Shown here piece after piece: positions 7,561-14,226 of a stretch of 18,481 bases of DNA (its first letter is position 1; every line of letters begins with the position of its first letter). The DNA comes from JACOYH01 sp964469735 (lineage in GTDB: Bacteria > Patescibacteriota > Minisyncoccia > Minisyncoccales > MHMH01): assembly GCA_964469735.1 (NCBI GenBank), contig CAYXYS010000006.1, positions 1 through 18,481 on the forward strand. The letters are read 5' to 3'. The notes beneath the pieces are model-generated. The model did not search any database and was not told the DNA's origin. It saw nothing but the letters and a program-made list of their open reading frames with translations. The position numbers and the translations under genes were made by a program.

Positions 7561-8909
7561 AATATTTTTATTTTCTCTAGTTTAGTGCCTACAAAAACCC
7601 GAAGAAGGTTTTTAGTTATTATTATTGCCGAAAACATGCTCATTAATATTCCAAGGGTAAGAGTGAAAGCAAACCCTTTAACAAAACTGGTTCCGAATCC
7701 GAACAATATCAAAGCCACTATTAAGGTAGTCAAATTCCCGTCGCGAATGGAAGGCCAGGCCCTTCTGAACCCTTCTTCAACGGCCACGGAAAAACTTTGT
7801 CCGCTCCTTAATTCTTCTCTCATCCTGGAAAAAATAAGAATATTGGCGTCAATGGCCATTCCTATGGAAAGAATAAATCCGCCGATGCCAGCCAACGTCA
7901 AAGTAACGGGGATAAGCTTGAATAAAGCCAGAACCAAGGCAACGTAAATTGCCAGGGACAAGGAAGCCAGCAAACCCGGCGCCCTGTAAAAAACAACCAT
8001 AAAAATCAGCACCGCCAAGAGGCCCCACATGCCCGCCTTAAGGCTTTTTTCCAAAGATATAGCTCCCAAGGTCGGTCCGACGCTTTGCTGAGAAATTAAA
8101 TTTATGGGAACCGGGAGAGCTCCGGCGTTTAAATTCCTCGATAGAGACTGGACCTCTTCAATGGTAAAACTGCCTGTTATAACCGCTTCTCCTCTGGAAA
8201 TAGCTTCCTGAACGGTAGGGGCGGAAAGAGGAATGCCGTCTATGTAAATAGCCAAAGGCTTGCCCACATTTCTTGAGGTTATCTCCTCGAAAAGCTCTGC
8301 TCCCTCGCTGTTGAATTTTAAGGAAACCTGAGGCTGGTATGTGGTCTGGTCAAAGGTGGGCTCGGCCTTCTCAAGATATTTTCCGGTCAGCAGAGTCGAC
8401 TCAAACGGGTCCTCAATATCTCCTTCTATTTCCCCGTCGTAAATCTTCTGATTTCTCTCGGCAATCTCCTGATAATTCTCTTTGGGCTCCTTGAATTCCA
8501 AAAACGGGGTCTGCCCTATCATTTCAATGGCCTGGGCGGGATCTTTAACTCCGGCCAGCTCCACTATCAATCGGCTGTATTTGTCGGTTTCTTGAATTTG
8601 GACTACCGGTTCTTCCACTCCAAAAAGGTTAACCCTCCTTTCTATGACATCCCTTAAGCCCTGCATTGAAGAGCTGTGCTCTTCTTTGGGAAGTTCGGAT
8701 AAGTCGGCTTCATATACCAAATGAGTTCCCCCTTGAAGATCCAGTCCTAATTTAAAAGGCACCTCTCCTATGTGAGGCACTCCGAGAGATATTTTGTCGT
8801 TTAAATAATCGGCGCCTTTATTGAAAAGGGCCGGGTAATCTAAAATAGCGGCGGCAACCGCCAAAACAAAAATTATTGAAACTGCTGTGTAGACTTTTTT
8901 TGGGGACAT
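7551..8909 (-). CDS. secD: Protein translocase subunit SecD
   Basis: Inner-membrane partner of SecF. The protein is 452 aa. TM1 is about 7-24, followed by the SecD signature PFKLGLDLQGGTHLVYE (51-67). The periplasmic P1 region contains RVNLFGVEEPVVQ, and IGQTPFLEFKE and the head domain follow. The C-terminal helices include GIGGFILSIGMAIDANILIFSRMREE, written here in parts: GIGGFILSIGMAIDANIL then IFSRMREE, the conserved TM4 region. At 452 aa it is a compact SecD. The gene begins 33 nt after secA, and its last codons overlap the metK start. Confidence 0.96.
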   Translation of the reverse strand: MSPKKVYTAVSIIFVLAVAAAILDYPALFNKGADYLNDKISLGVPHIGEVPFKLGLDLQGGTHLVYEADLSELPKEEHSSSMQGLRDVIERRVNLFGVEEPVVQIQETDKYSRLIVELAGVKDPAQAIEMIGQTPFLEFKEPKENYQEIAERNQKIYDGEIEGDIEDPFESTLLTGKYLEKAEPTFDQTTYQPQVSLKFNSEGAELFEEITSRNVGKPLAIYIDGIPLSAPTVQEAISRGEAVITGSFTIEEVQSLSRNLNAGALPVPINLISQQSVGPTLGAISLEKSLKAGMWGLLAVLIFMVVFYRAPGLLASLSLAIYVALVLALFKLIPVTLTLAGIGGFILSIGMAIDANILIFSRMREELRSGQSFSVAVEEGFRRAWPSIRDGNLTTLIVALILFGFGTSFVKGFAFTLTLGILMSMFSAIIITKNLLRVFVGTKLEKIKILWH

Positions 8910-8942
8910 TTACTTAATACTAACCTCAATTTTCTAAAATTG

Positions 8943-11540
8943 TCAACTATTCTTTCCGCAGCACTTCTTGTATTTTATCGGACGTCCATCTGGATACTTC
9001 GCTCCGCAAGGGCAGGGATCGTTTCTTCCCGGCGTTTTACCCGAAGAACTAGCGGGAGCTGCAGGAGCCGTCCCCTCGGACTTGGGCTGAGACTTGAGCG
9101 AAGCCTTTAGCATTGTATTGACGATCTGGTCCTCAATAGCGCCCAAAAGCTGCTGGAACATCCGGTGGCCTTCGGTTTTGTATTCCACTAAAGGATCCTT
9201 TTGTCCGTAAGCCCTTAATCTGACGGAATCCCTTAAAGACTCCATTTCTTCCAGATGGTTCATCCATAATATATCAATGCTTCTTAAAGCGACTATCTTT
9301 TCCACCTGCGGCATCTGCTCTTTGCCTATTTCCTCCTCTTTTTTTCGGTAATCGTCTTCGCTGTAACCGGCATTTAAAAGAAGTTTCTTAATATATTCTC
9401 CCAGGGTTCCATCATTAAATTTTTCCAAAATTTCCCTCCTCTTTCTATAGATGGTTTCCCTTTGTTTGTTCATCACGTCGTCATATTCCAAAACGTGCTT
9501 TCTTAAATCAAAATGCATTCCCTCTATTTTGGATTGGGCCGATTCAATGGCATTAGCCACCATTTTGGCTTCAATAGGCTGGTCTTCGGGAATCTTCAGC
9601 AGGTTCATTAAAGACGTCATCTTTTCTCCGCCAAATATTCTCATTACGTCGTCTTCCAGGGAAAGGAAAAACTGGGACGAGCCGGGGTCTCCCTGCCTGC
9701 CGGTTCTTCCCCGCAGCTGGTTGTCTATCCTCCTGGCTTCGTGCCGCTCGGTGCCAATTACGTGAAGGCCTCCGGCTTTTTTAACTTTTTCGGCTTCTTT
9801 TGGGTCGGGAGGATTGCCTCCCAGGATAATGTCCACGCCTCTTCCCGCCATATTGGTAGCAATGGTAACCGCTCCCAGCCTTCCCGCTTGAGCTATTATT
9901 TCTCCTTCTTTCTCATGATGCTTGGCATTTAAAATCTGGTGGGGAACTCCCTCTTTTTCCAGTAATTTTCCCAGGTATTCGTTTTTTGATATGGAAGTGG
10001 TTCCCACTAAAATCGGCTGGCCCTTCTCGTGCCTCTCTTTGATTTCCCTGACTAAAGCCGTCATCTTTCCGCTTTGGGTTTTGTAAACCCGGTCCGGCAA
10101 GTCCTTTCTTATTAAAGGATTGTTGGTGGGAATTATCACTACGTCGAGACCGTAAACCTTGTCGAATTCCTCTGCTGAAGTGGCTGCCGTTCCCGTCATA
10201 CCGGCCAGCTTGTCATACATCCTGAAGTAATTCTGGAAAGTAACCGATGCCAGGGTAAGCGACTCCGGCTTTATCTGCACTCCCTCTTTGGCTTCTATCG
10301 CCTGATGGAGGCCTCCCGACCATCTCCTGCCCGGCATCATCCTTCCGGTAAATTCATCTACAATAATAACTTCTCCGTCCCCGCCTTGCGGCGAGGCAGG
10401 TTTGACGACATAATCCCTGTCTTTTTTGAATAAAACTTCTGCCCTTAAGGCCTGCTCTAAATGATGAACGTATTTTATTCCCTTCTCTTCATAAATATTG
10501 TCCATCCCCAAAGCTTTTTCCACTTTGCCAATTCCCTCTTCGGTTAACGTAACGGCCTTTTTCTGCTCGTCCACTTCGTAATCTTTCTGGGAATCAAGCT
10601 TGGGAATAATTTTGGCGAATTCCTGATACCAGCTGGACGATTCGGTGTCGGGAGCTGATATAATCAAGGGAGTCCTGGCTTCGTCTATTAAAACAGAGTC
10701 CACCTCATCGACAATAACATAGTGGTGGCCCCTTTGGGACATCATGTCAAACCCGTAGGCCATATTGTCTCTCAGATAGTCAAACCCGAATTCGTTGTTG
10801 GTGCCGTAAGTAATATCGGCCTCGTAGGCCTCCTTCCTGGAAACCGGCCTCAAATAAGATTCTACTACTTTAAACCCACCAACTAAATCCCGTGTTTCGT
10901 CGCGTTTTGAATTTTGGTCATTGGAATTTGGAATTTGTTTGGGATTTGGGATTTGGGATTTGGGATTTTCTGGTCGGTAGCCCGGATCATACACGAACGC
11001 AGCATCATGTACTACACAACCGACACTTAACCCAAGGGCATAGTATATCTGTCCCATCCAAATGGTGTCTCTTTTCGCCAAATAGTCGTTAACGGTTATA
11101 ACATGCACTCCCTTGCCTTCCAGGGCATTAAGGTAAACAGGCAAAGTGGCGGCTAGCGTTTTCCCTTCTCCAGTCTTCATTTCAGCTATTTTCCCTTGGT
11201 GTAAAATAATACCTCCCATTAACTGAACGTCAAAATGCCTCTGATTTAAGGTTCTTTTCGCTGCCTCTCTAACTAGAGCAAAAGNNNNNNNNNNNNNNNN
11301 NNNNNNNNNNNNNNNNNNNNNNNNNNNNNNNNNNNNNNNNNNNNNNNNNNNNNNNNNNNNNNNNNNNNNNNNNNNNNNNNNNNNAATTTTATTTTTCAAT
11401 TCAGCAGTCTTTTCCTTCAGCTGTTCATTGGAAAAACCCTCGAATTCTTTTTCGAGGCCGTTTATCTGCTCAATAACGGGCTGGAGCTTCTTGAGATATT
11501 TTTCGTTAGCGTCTCCGAAAATCCTGGAAAGAATTGACAT
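8943..11540 (-). CDS. secA: Preprotein translocase ATPase SecA (contains an assembly gap and in-frame repeat insertions)
   Basis: Motor ATPase that threads unfolded preproteins through SecYEG. The N-terminus is MSILSRIFGDANEKYLKKLQ; Walker A is MKTGEGKTLAA; the DEAD-type motif is VDEVDSVLIDEARTP. NBD2 shows TNMAGRGVDIILGG and GTERHEARRIDNQLRGRTGR. The C-terminus ends in a SEC-C zinc motif with CPCG and KYKKCCG separated by an extra AKYPDGRPI stretch, preceded by an Ala/Ser/Pro linker. A 100-N run interrupts the coding sequence early in NBD1, where other SecAs carry only about 13 residues, so the N count is probably a placeholder. Two repeat-derived insertions, at 10905-10968 and 10375-10400, keep the frame open. 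A promoter and a GAAGGG Shine-Dalgarno-like stretch lie just upstream of the ATG. Confidence 0.96.
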   Translation of the reverse strand: MSILSRIFGDANEKYLKKLQPVIEQINGLEKEFEGFSNEQLKEKTAELKNKIXXXXXXXXXXXXXXXXXXXXXXXXXXXXXXXXXXFALVREAAKRTLNQRHFDVQLMGGIILHQGKIAEMKTGEGKTLAATLPVYLNALEGKGVHVITVNDYLAKRDTIWMGQIYYALGLSVGCVVHDAAFVYDPGYRPENPKSQIPNPKQIPNSNDQNSKRDETRDLVGGFKVVESYLRPVSRKEAYEADITYGTNNEFGFDYLRDNMAYGFDMMSQRGHHYVIVDEVDSVLIDEARTPLIISAPDTESSSWYQEFAKIIPKLDSQKDYEVDEQKKAVTLTEEGIGKVEKALGMDNIYEEKGIKYVHHLEQALRAEVLFKKDRDYVVKPASPQGGDGEVIIVDEFTGRMMPGRRWSGGLHQAIEAKEGVQIKPESLTLASVTFQNYFRMYDKLAGMTGTAATSAEEFDKVYGLDVVIIPTNNPLIRKDLPDRVYKTQSGKMTALVREIKERHEKGQPILVGTTSISKNEYLGKLLEKEGVPHQILNAKHHEKEGEIIAQAGRLGAVTIATNMAGRGVDIILGGNPPDPKEAEKVKKAGGLHVIGTERHEARRIDNQLRGRTGRQGDPGSSQFFLSLEDDVMRIFGGEKMTSLMNLLKIPEDQPIEAKMVANAIESAQSKIEGMHFDLRKHVLEYDDVMNKQRETIYRKRREILEKFNDGTLGEYIKKLLLNAGYSEDDYRKKEEEIGKEQMPQVEKIVALRSIDILWMNHLEEMESLRDSVRLRAYGQKDPLVEYKTEGHRMFQQLLGAIEDQIVNTMLKASLKSQPKSEGTAPAAPASSSGKTPGRNDPCPCGAKYPDGRPIKYKKCCGKNS
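10375..10400 (-). repeat. Short palindromic repeat inserted in frame in secA
   Basis: On the minus strand CCTCGCC-GCAA-GGCGGGG forms a 7-bp stem, one pair being G-T, closed by a GNRA-type loop. It encodes PASPQGGD between DYVVK and GEVIIVDEFTGR, where typical SecAs go directly from VVK to DGEVIIVDE. It has the same frame and a similar peptide to the repeat at 1478-1501. Confidence 0.65.
10905..10968. repeat. Heptamer tandem repeat inside secA
   Basis: The plus strand carries two GGAATTT units (10923-10936), a GTTT spacer and four exact GGGATTT units (10941-10968). These are preceded by TTTTGAATTTTGGTCATT. On the coding strand this gives a Pro/Asn/Gln/Ser/Lys-rich loop containing NPKSQIPNPKQIPNSN. 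It sits between the HDAAFVYDPGYRPE and GGFKVVESYLRP segments of NBD1. The 7-nt unit is out of register with codons, yet the whole insertion keeps secA in frame. Confidence 0.85.
11285..11384. other. Assembly gap (100 N) inside secA
   Basis: Exactly 100 unknown bases, the conventional length for a gap of unknown size. Coding sequence stops at TAELKNKI and resumes at FALVREAAKRT. In E. coli SecA only about 13 residues separate the equivalent points, so the true gap may be near 40 nt. The frame on both sides is consistent with a missing length of 3n+1 bases. Confidence 0.97.
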
Positions 11541-11551
11541 ATTACCCTTCT

Positions 11552-11580
11552 ATTGTATTTTAAATCAGCTCTTTTGTAAA
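11552..11580 (-). promoter_or_regulatory. Sigma-70-type promoter for the sec block
   Basis: TTTACA at 11580-11575, a 17-nt spacer, then TACAAT at 11557-11552; each box has 5 of 6 consensus matches. The -10 box ends 11 nt before the secA ATG, so the expected start site would leave a leader of only about 5 nt and would exclude most of the GAAGGG Shine-Dalgarno-like stretch. Confidence 0.6.
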
Positions 11581-11592
11581 CTCTTAAAAGAG

Positions 11593-11622
11593 AAAAGCGC
11601 AGGCTGTTAAGTCTGCGCTTTT
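11593..11622. terminator. Rho-independent terminator after the GNAT gene
   Basis: Arms AAAAGCGCAG (11593-11602) and CTGCGCTTTT (11613-11622) form a perfect 10-bp stem around a 10-nt loop. On the minus strand it starts 6 nt after the GNAT stop, and the CTTTT tail continues into CTCTTTT. It separates the GNAT transcript from the secA promoter. Confidence 0.8.
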
Positions 11623-11628
11623 TGAGGG

Positions 11629-12132
11629 TTATAATTTTAGCTCGTAAGTGAATTCGGTTAATCCGAGTTCGGGAGCAGCTGTCCAGGGTTTGGCGCCGAT
11701 TACCTTGAAACCGTATTTTTCATACAGGCGATGGGAATCCAGTTCGTCTTCATCGTCTGTCGTGTAGAGTCTCAAGTAATCTTTCCCTCTTTTCTTCGCT
11801 TCTTCGATGGCGAAGAGAAGGAGCTTTGTTCCGATACCGTTATTGCGGAAATCCTCGTCGACACAGAACCAGCCGAGCCAGTCTGCCTCATCTTCATCGT
11901 CATTATAGGTATATATCCCTATATTGCCGATGACTTTTCCGTTTTCCTCAGCCACCCAGTAGCGAGCCCAAGTGATTCCGGTCTTTTCCAGATAGTCCCG
12001 ATAAAGTTCCGGATTAAGGCTGGCGGGGAGTTCATCCTTTCCAGCTTCTTCTTCATACTCCGACGGGAATATTTTTTCCACCAGATTGACCGCTTGCTCA
12101 AGATTCCTTTTCGTTAAATCTGCTATCTCCAC
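11629..12132 (-). CDS. GNAT-family N-acetyltransferase
   Basis: A 167-aa protein with the GNAT fold: an N-terminal helix region, KVIGNIGIYTY (66-76), acetyl-CoA-binding motif A with FCVDEDFRNNGIGTKLLLF (89-107), and a C-terminal HRLYEKYGFKVIGAKPW (134-150). The R-x-x-G-I-G signature (96-101) binds the acetyl-CoA pyrophosphate. The acceptor substrate cannot be inferred. The start codon is GTG 12132-12130, supported by AAGGAG at 12144-12139, 6 nt upstream. The gene is monocistronic, with its own promoter in front and a terminator behind, and is transcribed divergently from the 42-aa plus-strand gene. Confidence 0.9.
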   Translation of the reverse strand: MEIADLTKRNLEQAVNLVEKIFPSEYEEEAGKDELPASLNPELYRDYLEKTGITWARYWVAEENGKVIGNIGIYTYNDDEDEADWLGWFCVDEDFRNNGIGTKLLLFAIEEAKKRGKDYLRLYTTDDEDELDSHRLYEKYGFKVIGAKPWTAAPELGLTEFTYELKL

Positions 12133-12169
12133 TATTCTCTCCTTATGTAATATTTTTAGGATCTAATTA

Positions 12170-12198
12170 CTTATAACATATTATCTATCTTTTGTCAA
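12170..12198 (-). promoter_or_regulatory. Promoter of the GNAT gene
   Basis: Perfect -35 TTGACA at 12198-12193, a 17-nt spacer, and TATAAG (5 of 6) at 12175-12170 on the minus strand. This predicts a leader of roughly 30 nt carrying the AAGGAG Shine-Dalgarno. Confidence 0.8.
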
Positions 12199-12211
12199 TA
12201 CTATTGACAAA
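12191..12211. promoter_or_regulatory. Perfect palindrome holding two back-to-back -35 boxes (possible operator)
   Basis: Arms TTTGTCAATA and TATTGACAAA are exact reverse complements around a single central C. The outward TTGACA boxes of both divergent promoters lie inside the arms. A dimeric regulator bound here would hit both promoters at once, but the symmetry could also simply reflect two consensus -35 boxes; two extra matching bases on each side mildly favour an operator. Confidence 0.6.
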
Positions 12212-12232
12212 TCCCCAATAATAGTATATAAT
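12204..12232 (+). promoter_or_regulatory. Perfect consensus sigma-70 promoter of the 42-aa gene
   Basis: TTGACA (12204-12209), exactly 17 nt, then TATAAT (12227-12232). This is the ideal bacterial promoter and the strongest in the window. It predicts a start near 12239 and a leader of about 28 nt with GAGGAGG at 12255-12261. Confidence 0.9.
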
Positions 12233-12266
12233 TTGGGCATAATAAAATTCCGACGAGGAGGATTAA

Positions 12267-12395
12267 ATGCAGAATACAAAAACCGATATTCCGGTAGTAG
12301 AAGAACTGAAAAAGGAGATGGAAGAAAGGAAGCGGAGGGGTCTCCCCTATAACCATATAGAGGAGAAAATCAAAGAATTGTCGGCTCGACGCTGA
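12267..12395 (+). CDS. Small charged protein, 42 aa, unknown function
   Basis: The only plus-strand gene in the window. ATG 12267 follows GAGGAGG with a 5-nt gap; the stop is TGA. The protein is rich in Lys, Arg and Glu (for example VVEELKKEMEERKRRGLPYN, residues 10-29) and should form two amphipathic helices split by GLPYN. It has no cysteine, membrane segment or signal peptide. Gene status rests on the full expression package: a perfect consensus promoter, strong Shine-Dalgarno, and a perfect 24-bp palindromic terminator 6 nt after the stop. It may be an abundant small protein acting by protein or RNA binding. I do not recognise a family. The alternative is that the transcript is an sRNA and the ORF incidental, but the ribosome-binding site argues against that. 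Confidence 0.8.
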   Translation: MQNTKTDIPVVEELKKEMEERKRRGLPYNHIEEKIKELSARR

Positions 12396-12401
12396 CTAAA
12401 A

Positions 12402-12425
12402 GGGCAGGAAAATATTTTCCTGCCC
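12402..12425. terminator. Bidirectional terminator between the convergent 42-aa and DUF1893 genes
   Basis: GGGCAGGAAAAT and ATTTTCCTGCCC form an uninterrupted 24-nt self-complementary palindrome. TGTTTATTT follows on the plus strand and CTTTTAG on the minus strand. It lies 6 nt after the 42-aa gene and 15 nt after the DUF1893 stop. Confidence 0.85.
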
Positions 12426-12440
12426 TGTTTATTTGCAAAA

Positions 12441-12812
12441 CTATTTATTGGTCAATTGCCGATAGAAATCTTCCGGACTCCTGTCAAAAGAAAGTTTTTC
12501 CAGGGGACAAAGGTCGGTTTTGTCTTTGTTGAGGATGTTATCAACCGTTTTTTCAAAATAGAACTTTATTTTGAATTTTTCGAGGTTCTTCGCCGCCAGC
12601 TTGCTGCCGGTTATCCCGTAAACCTCTTTGGCTTTCAGGTAAGCGGCCAGCAGGGCCACGCCCTGGCCGACTATCTTGTCGAATATAACCAGCCTTTCGT
12701 GCTTCCTGCCGTATTGCTTGATAAAATCAAGGAGTCCTTCGACTCCCGATTTTTTCGATCTGTAGATAATATCGCCTCCGGACCAAAGCTCCAAACCCAA
12801 AGAGCTTTTCAT
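12441..12812 (-). CDS. DUF1893 domain protein
   Basis: A 123-aa soluble protein resembling DUF1893, a family with a cytidine-deaminase-like fold and no firmly established activity. Visible features are LELWSGGDIIYRSKKSGVEG (7-26), VIFDKIVGQGVALLAAYLKA (42-61) and, near the end, NKDKTDLCPLEKL (95-107), the family's Cys-Pro segment. The frame is open 20 codons further upstream, but those overlap the ECF gene. ATG 12812 is chosen because TAAGGA lies just before it and the domain begins within 10 residues. It is the last gene of the polyamine operon, 7 nt after the ECF S component. A role as metabolite sensor or nucleotide-modifying enzyme is only a guess. Confidence 0.8.
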   Translation of the reverse strand: MKSSLGLELWSGGDIIYRSKKSGVEGLLDFIKQYGRKHERLVIFDKIVGQGVALLAAYLKAKEVYGITGSKLAAKNLEKFKIKFYFEKTVDNILNKDKTDLCPLEKLSFDRSPEDFYRQLTNK

Positions 12813-12819
12813 AAATTCC

Positions 12820-13356
12820 TTAAACCGCTCCTTCATTCTTTTTAAAGACGAATTTTTGCAAAAAATACACAACTACCGGAATCAAGGCCAGCTGTAAAAT
12901 TGTTCCCGGCAGTCCGATTCTAAAATAATTCAAGGGATTGGTTTGCAGCCCCAAAGCGAGAACAAACGCCCACCTGGCCAGCCTCCCCAAAAGCATAGCT
13001 CCGGTTAAGGAAACCAAAATGCTCATATTCCTTTCTCTTAATATTCCGATGGCCAAACCGTAAATAGCCAGCTCTAAGGTGACTTCAGGCAATATGGCCA
13101 TGCCCGGCATCTGGGTAATGCTGTAGCTCATTATCGGGCTCAGCAGTCCTACCAATAGGCCCGTCCTCCAGCCGAAAAGGAATCCGGCAAACATAACGAA
13201 AAAGTGCATAGGCAGGAATTTGGCGCCAGCCATGTTAAATTGGTGGGCCAGCCAAGGAAAAAATACTGCCGAAGACACGAAAACCGCCGAAAAAACGTAA
13301 TACTTAGCTTCGCTAAAAGTAAGAATTTTTGGCAAAGCTTTGATTTGAATGGACAT
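12820..13356 (-). CDS. ECF transporter S component (substrate unknown)
   Basis: A 178-aa integral membrane protein with about six hydrophobic segments, roughly 21-38, 50-62, 64-80, 90-105, 112-137 and 148-170. MHFFVMFAGFLFGWRTGLLV (50-69), LLSPIMSYS and ELAIYGLAIGIL match the general pattern of ECF S components, the substrate-binding subunits of energy-coupling factor importers for vitamins and small molecules. No A, A' or T subunit is in the window, so the energy module would have to come from elsewhere. It starts 1 nt after the agmatinase stop, so it is co-translated with polyamine enzymes. Uptake of a polyamine or its precursor is therefore an inference worth considering, not a known specificity. 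Confidence 0.78.
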   Translation of the reverse strand: MSIQIKALPKILTFSEAKYYVFSAVFVSSAVFFPWLAHQFNMAGAKFLPMHFFVMFAGFLFGWRTGLLVGLLSPIMSYSITQMPGMAILPEVTLELAIYGLAIGILRERNMSILVSLTGAMLLGRLARWAFVLALGLQTNPLNYFRIGLPGTILQLALIPVVVYFLQKFVFKKNEGAV

Positions 13357-13357
13357 T

Positions 13358-14224
13358 CTATTTTATGGAATAGTTAATTATCTTGTAGGCCAGCTTGGCT
13401 GCCAGAAAATCGGGTGAGGCCAGGCCGGGTATGGGATCCAGCTCAACCACGTCTGCTCCCACTATGTTTTTCTTTTTTGATATTTCCTTTATTAAATTTA
13501 AAACTTCGTACCATCCGAGGCCTCCAGGCTCCGGAGTGCCGGTAGAAGGCATTATTGAAGGATCCAATCCGTCCAAATCAAGAGTTATATAAACGTTATC
13601 TGTCAGAGTAGCAATGATTTTTTCTAAGGGAAGTTCGGGGGCCATAAAAACGGTTTCTATTTTTTCCTTCTCAATATACTCGGCGTCTTCTTGGGAAATA
13701 CTCCTTATTCCCACTTGAGTTACGGGAACCCCCAACTCCCTCACCCTTCTCATAACCGCTCCGTGGTGGTATTTTGTGCCTTCAAATTCGTCCCGCAAAT
13801 CGGCATGGGCGTCAATCTGCAAAACCGACAAATCAGAATATTTCTCTTTAAAGGCTTGAACCGCTCCCAGTGTAACAGAATGCTCTCCTCCCAGCATTAA
13901 AGGAAACTTTCCGTCCGCCAACAGCCGACCTGTTATCTCTTTTATCCTGGCTATGGTCGCCTCGGGAGAATCTTTAGACGGCTCCATAATGGGCATGGTA
14001 AAAATGCCCTCCTTGGAAACGTCTTTCCGGGTTTCAATATCGTAAAGCTCAAGGTGCCTGGAAGCTTCTATTATCGCTTGAGGCCCTTCTTTGGTGCCCG
14101 ATTTCCAATAAGTAGTGGAGTTGTACGGCACGGGAAATACAGCCACCTTGGATTTTTGGTAGTCTTGTTCGTCTAATCCTAAAAAATTGAAGGGCTCTGC
14201 GGCCGGATAGGAGAAATTCTTCAT
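13358..14224 (-). CDS. speB: Agmatinase (ureohydrolase family)
   Basis: Hydrolyses agmatine to putrescine and urea with a dinuclear manganese site; 288 aa, the usual length. Ligands are visible: GGEHS (H115), DAHADL (D138, H140, D142) and TLDLDGLDPS (D216, D218). KYHHGAVMRR (151-160) matches the substrate-binding His region, and GADVVELDP (256-264) the C-terminal Glu motif. It sits 2 nt after the DHS-like gene and 1 nt before the ECF gene. The arginine decarboxylase in the same operon makes agmatine, which supports agmatinase over arginase, guanidinobutyrase or formiminoglutamase, though the family alone does not settle the substrate. Confidence 0.92.
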   Translation of the reverse strand: MKNFSYPAAEPFNFLGLDEQDYQKSKVAVFPVPYNSTTYWKSGTKEGPQAIIEASRHLELYDIETRKDVSKEGIFTMPIMEPSKDSPEATIARIKEITGRLLADGKFPLMLGGEHSVTLGAVQAFKEKYSDLSVLQIDAHADLRDEFEGTKYHHGAVMRRVRELGVPVTQVGIRSISQEDAEYIEKEKIETVFMAPELPLEKIIATLTDNVYITLDLDGLDPSIMPSTGTPEPGGLGWYEVLNLIKEISKKKNIVGADVVELDPIPGLASPDFLAAKLAYKIINYSIK

Positions 14225-14226
14225 AG

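Noticed and set aside
11285..11384. secA as a broken gene
   Set aside because: The interruption is an N run, and the frame and homology continue on both sides, so it is an assembly gap and not a mutation.
12813..12872. Longer N-terminus for the DUF1893 protein
   Set aside because: It overlaps the ECF gene, whereas ATG 12812 has a TAAGGA site and fits the domain start.
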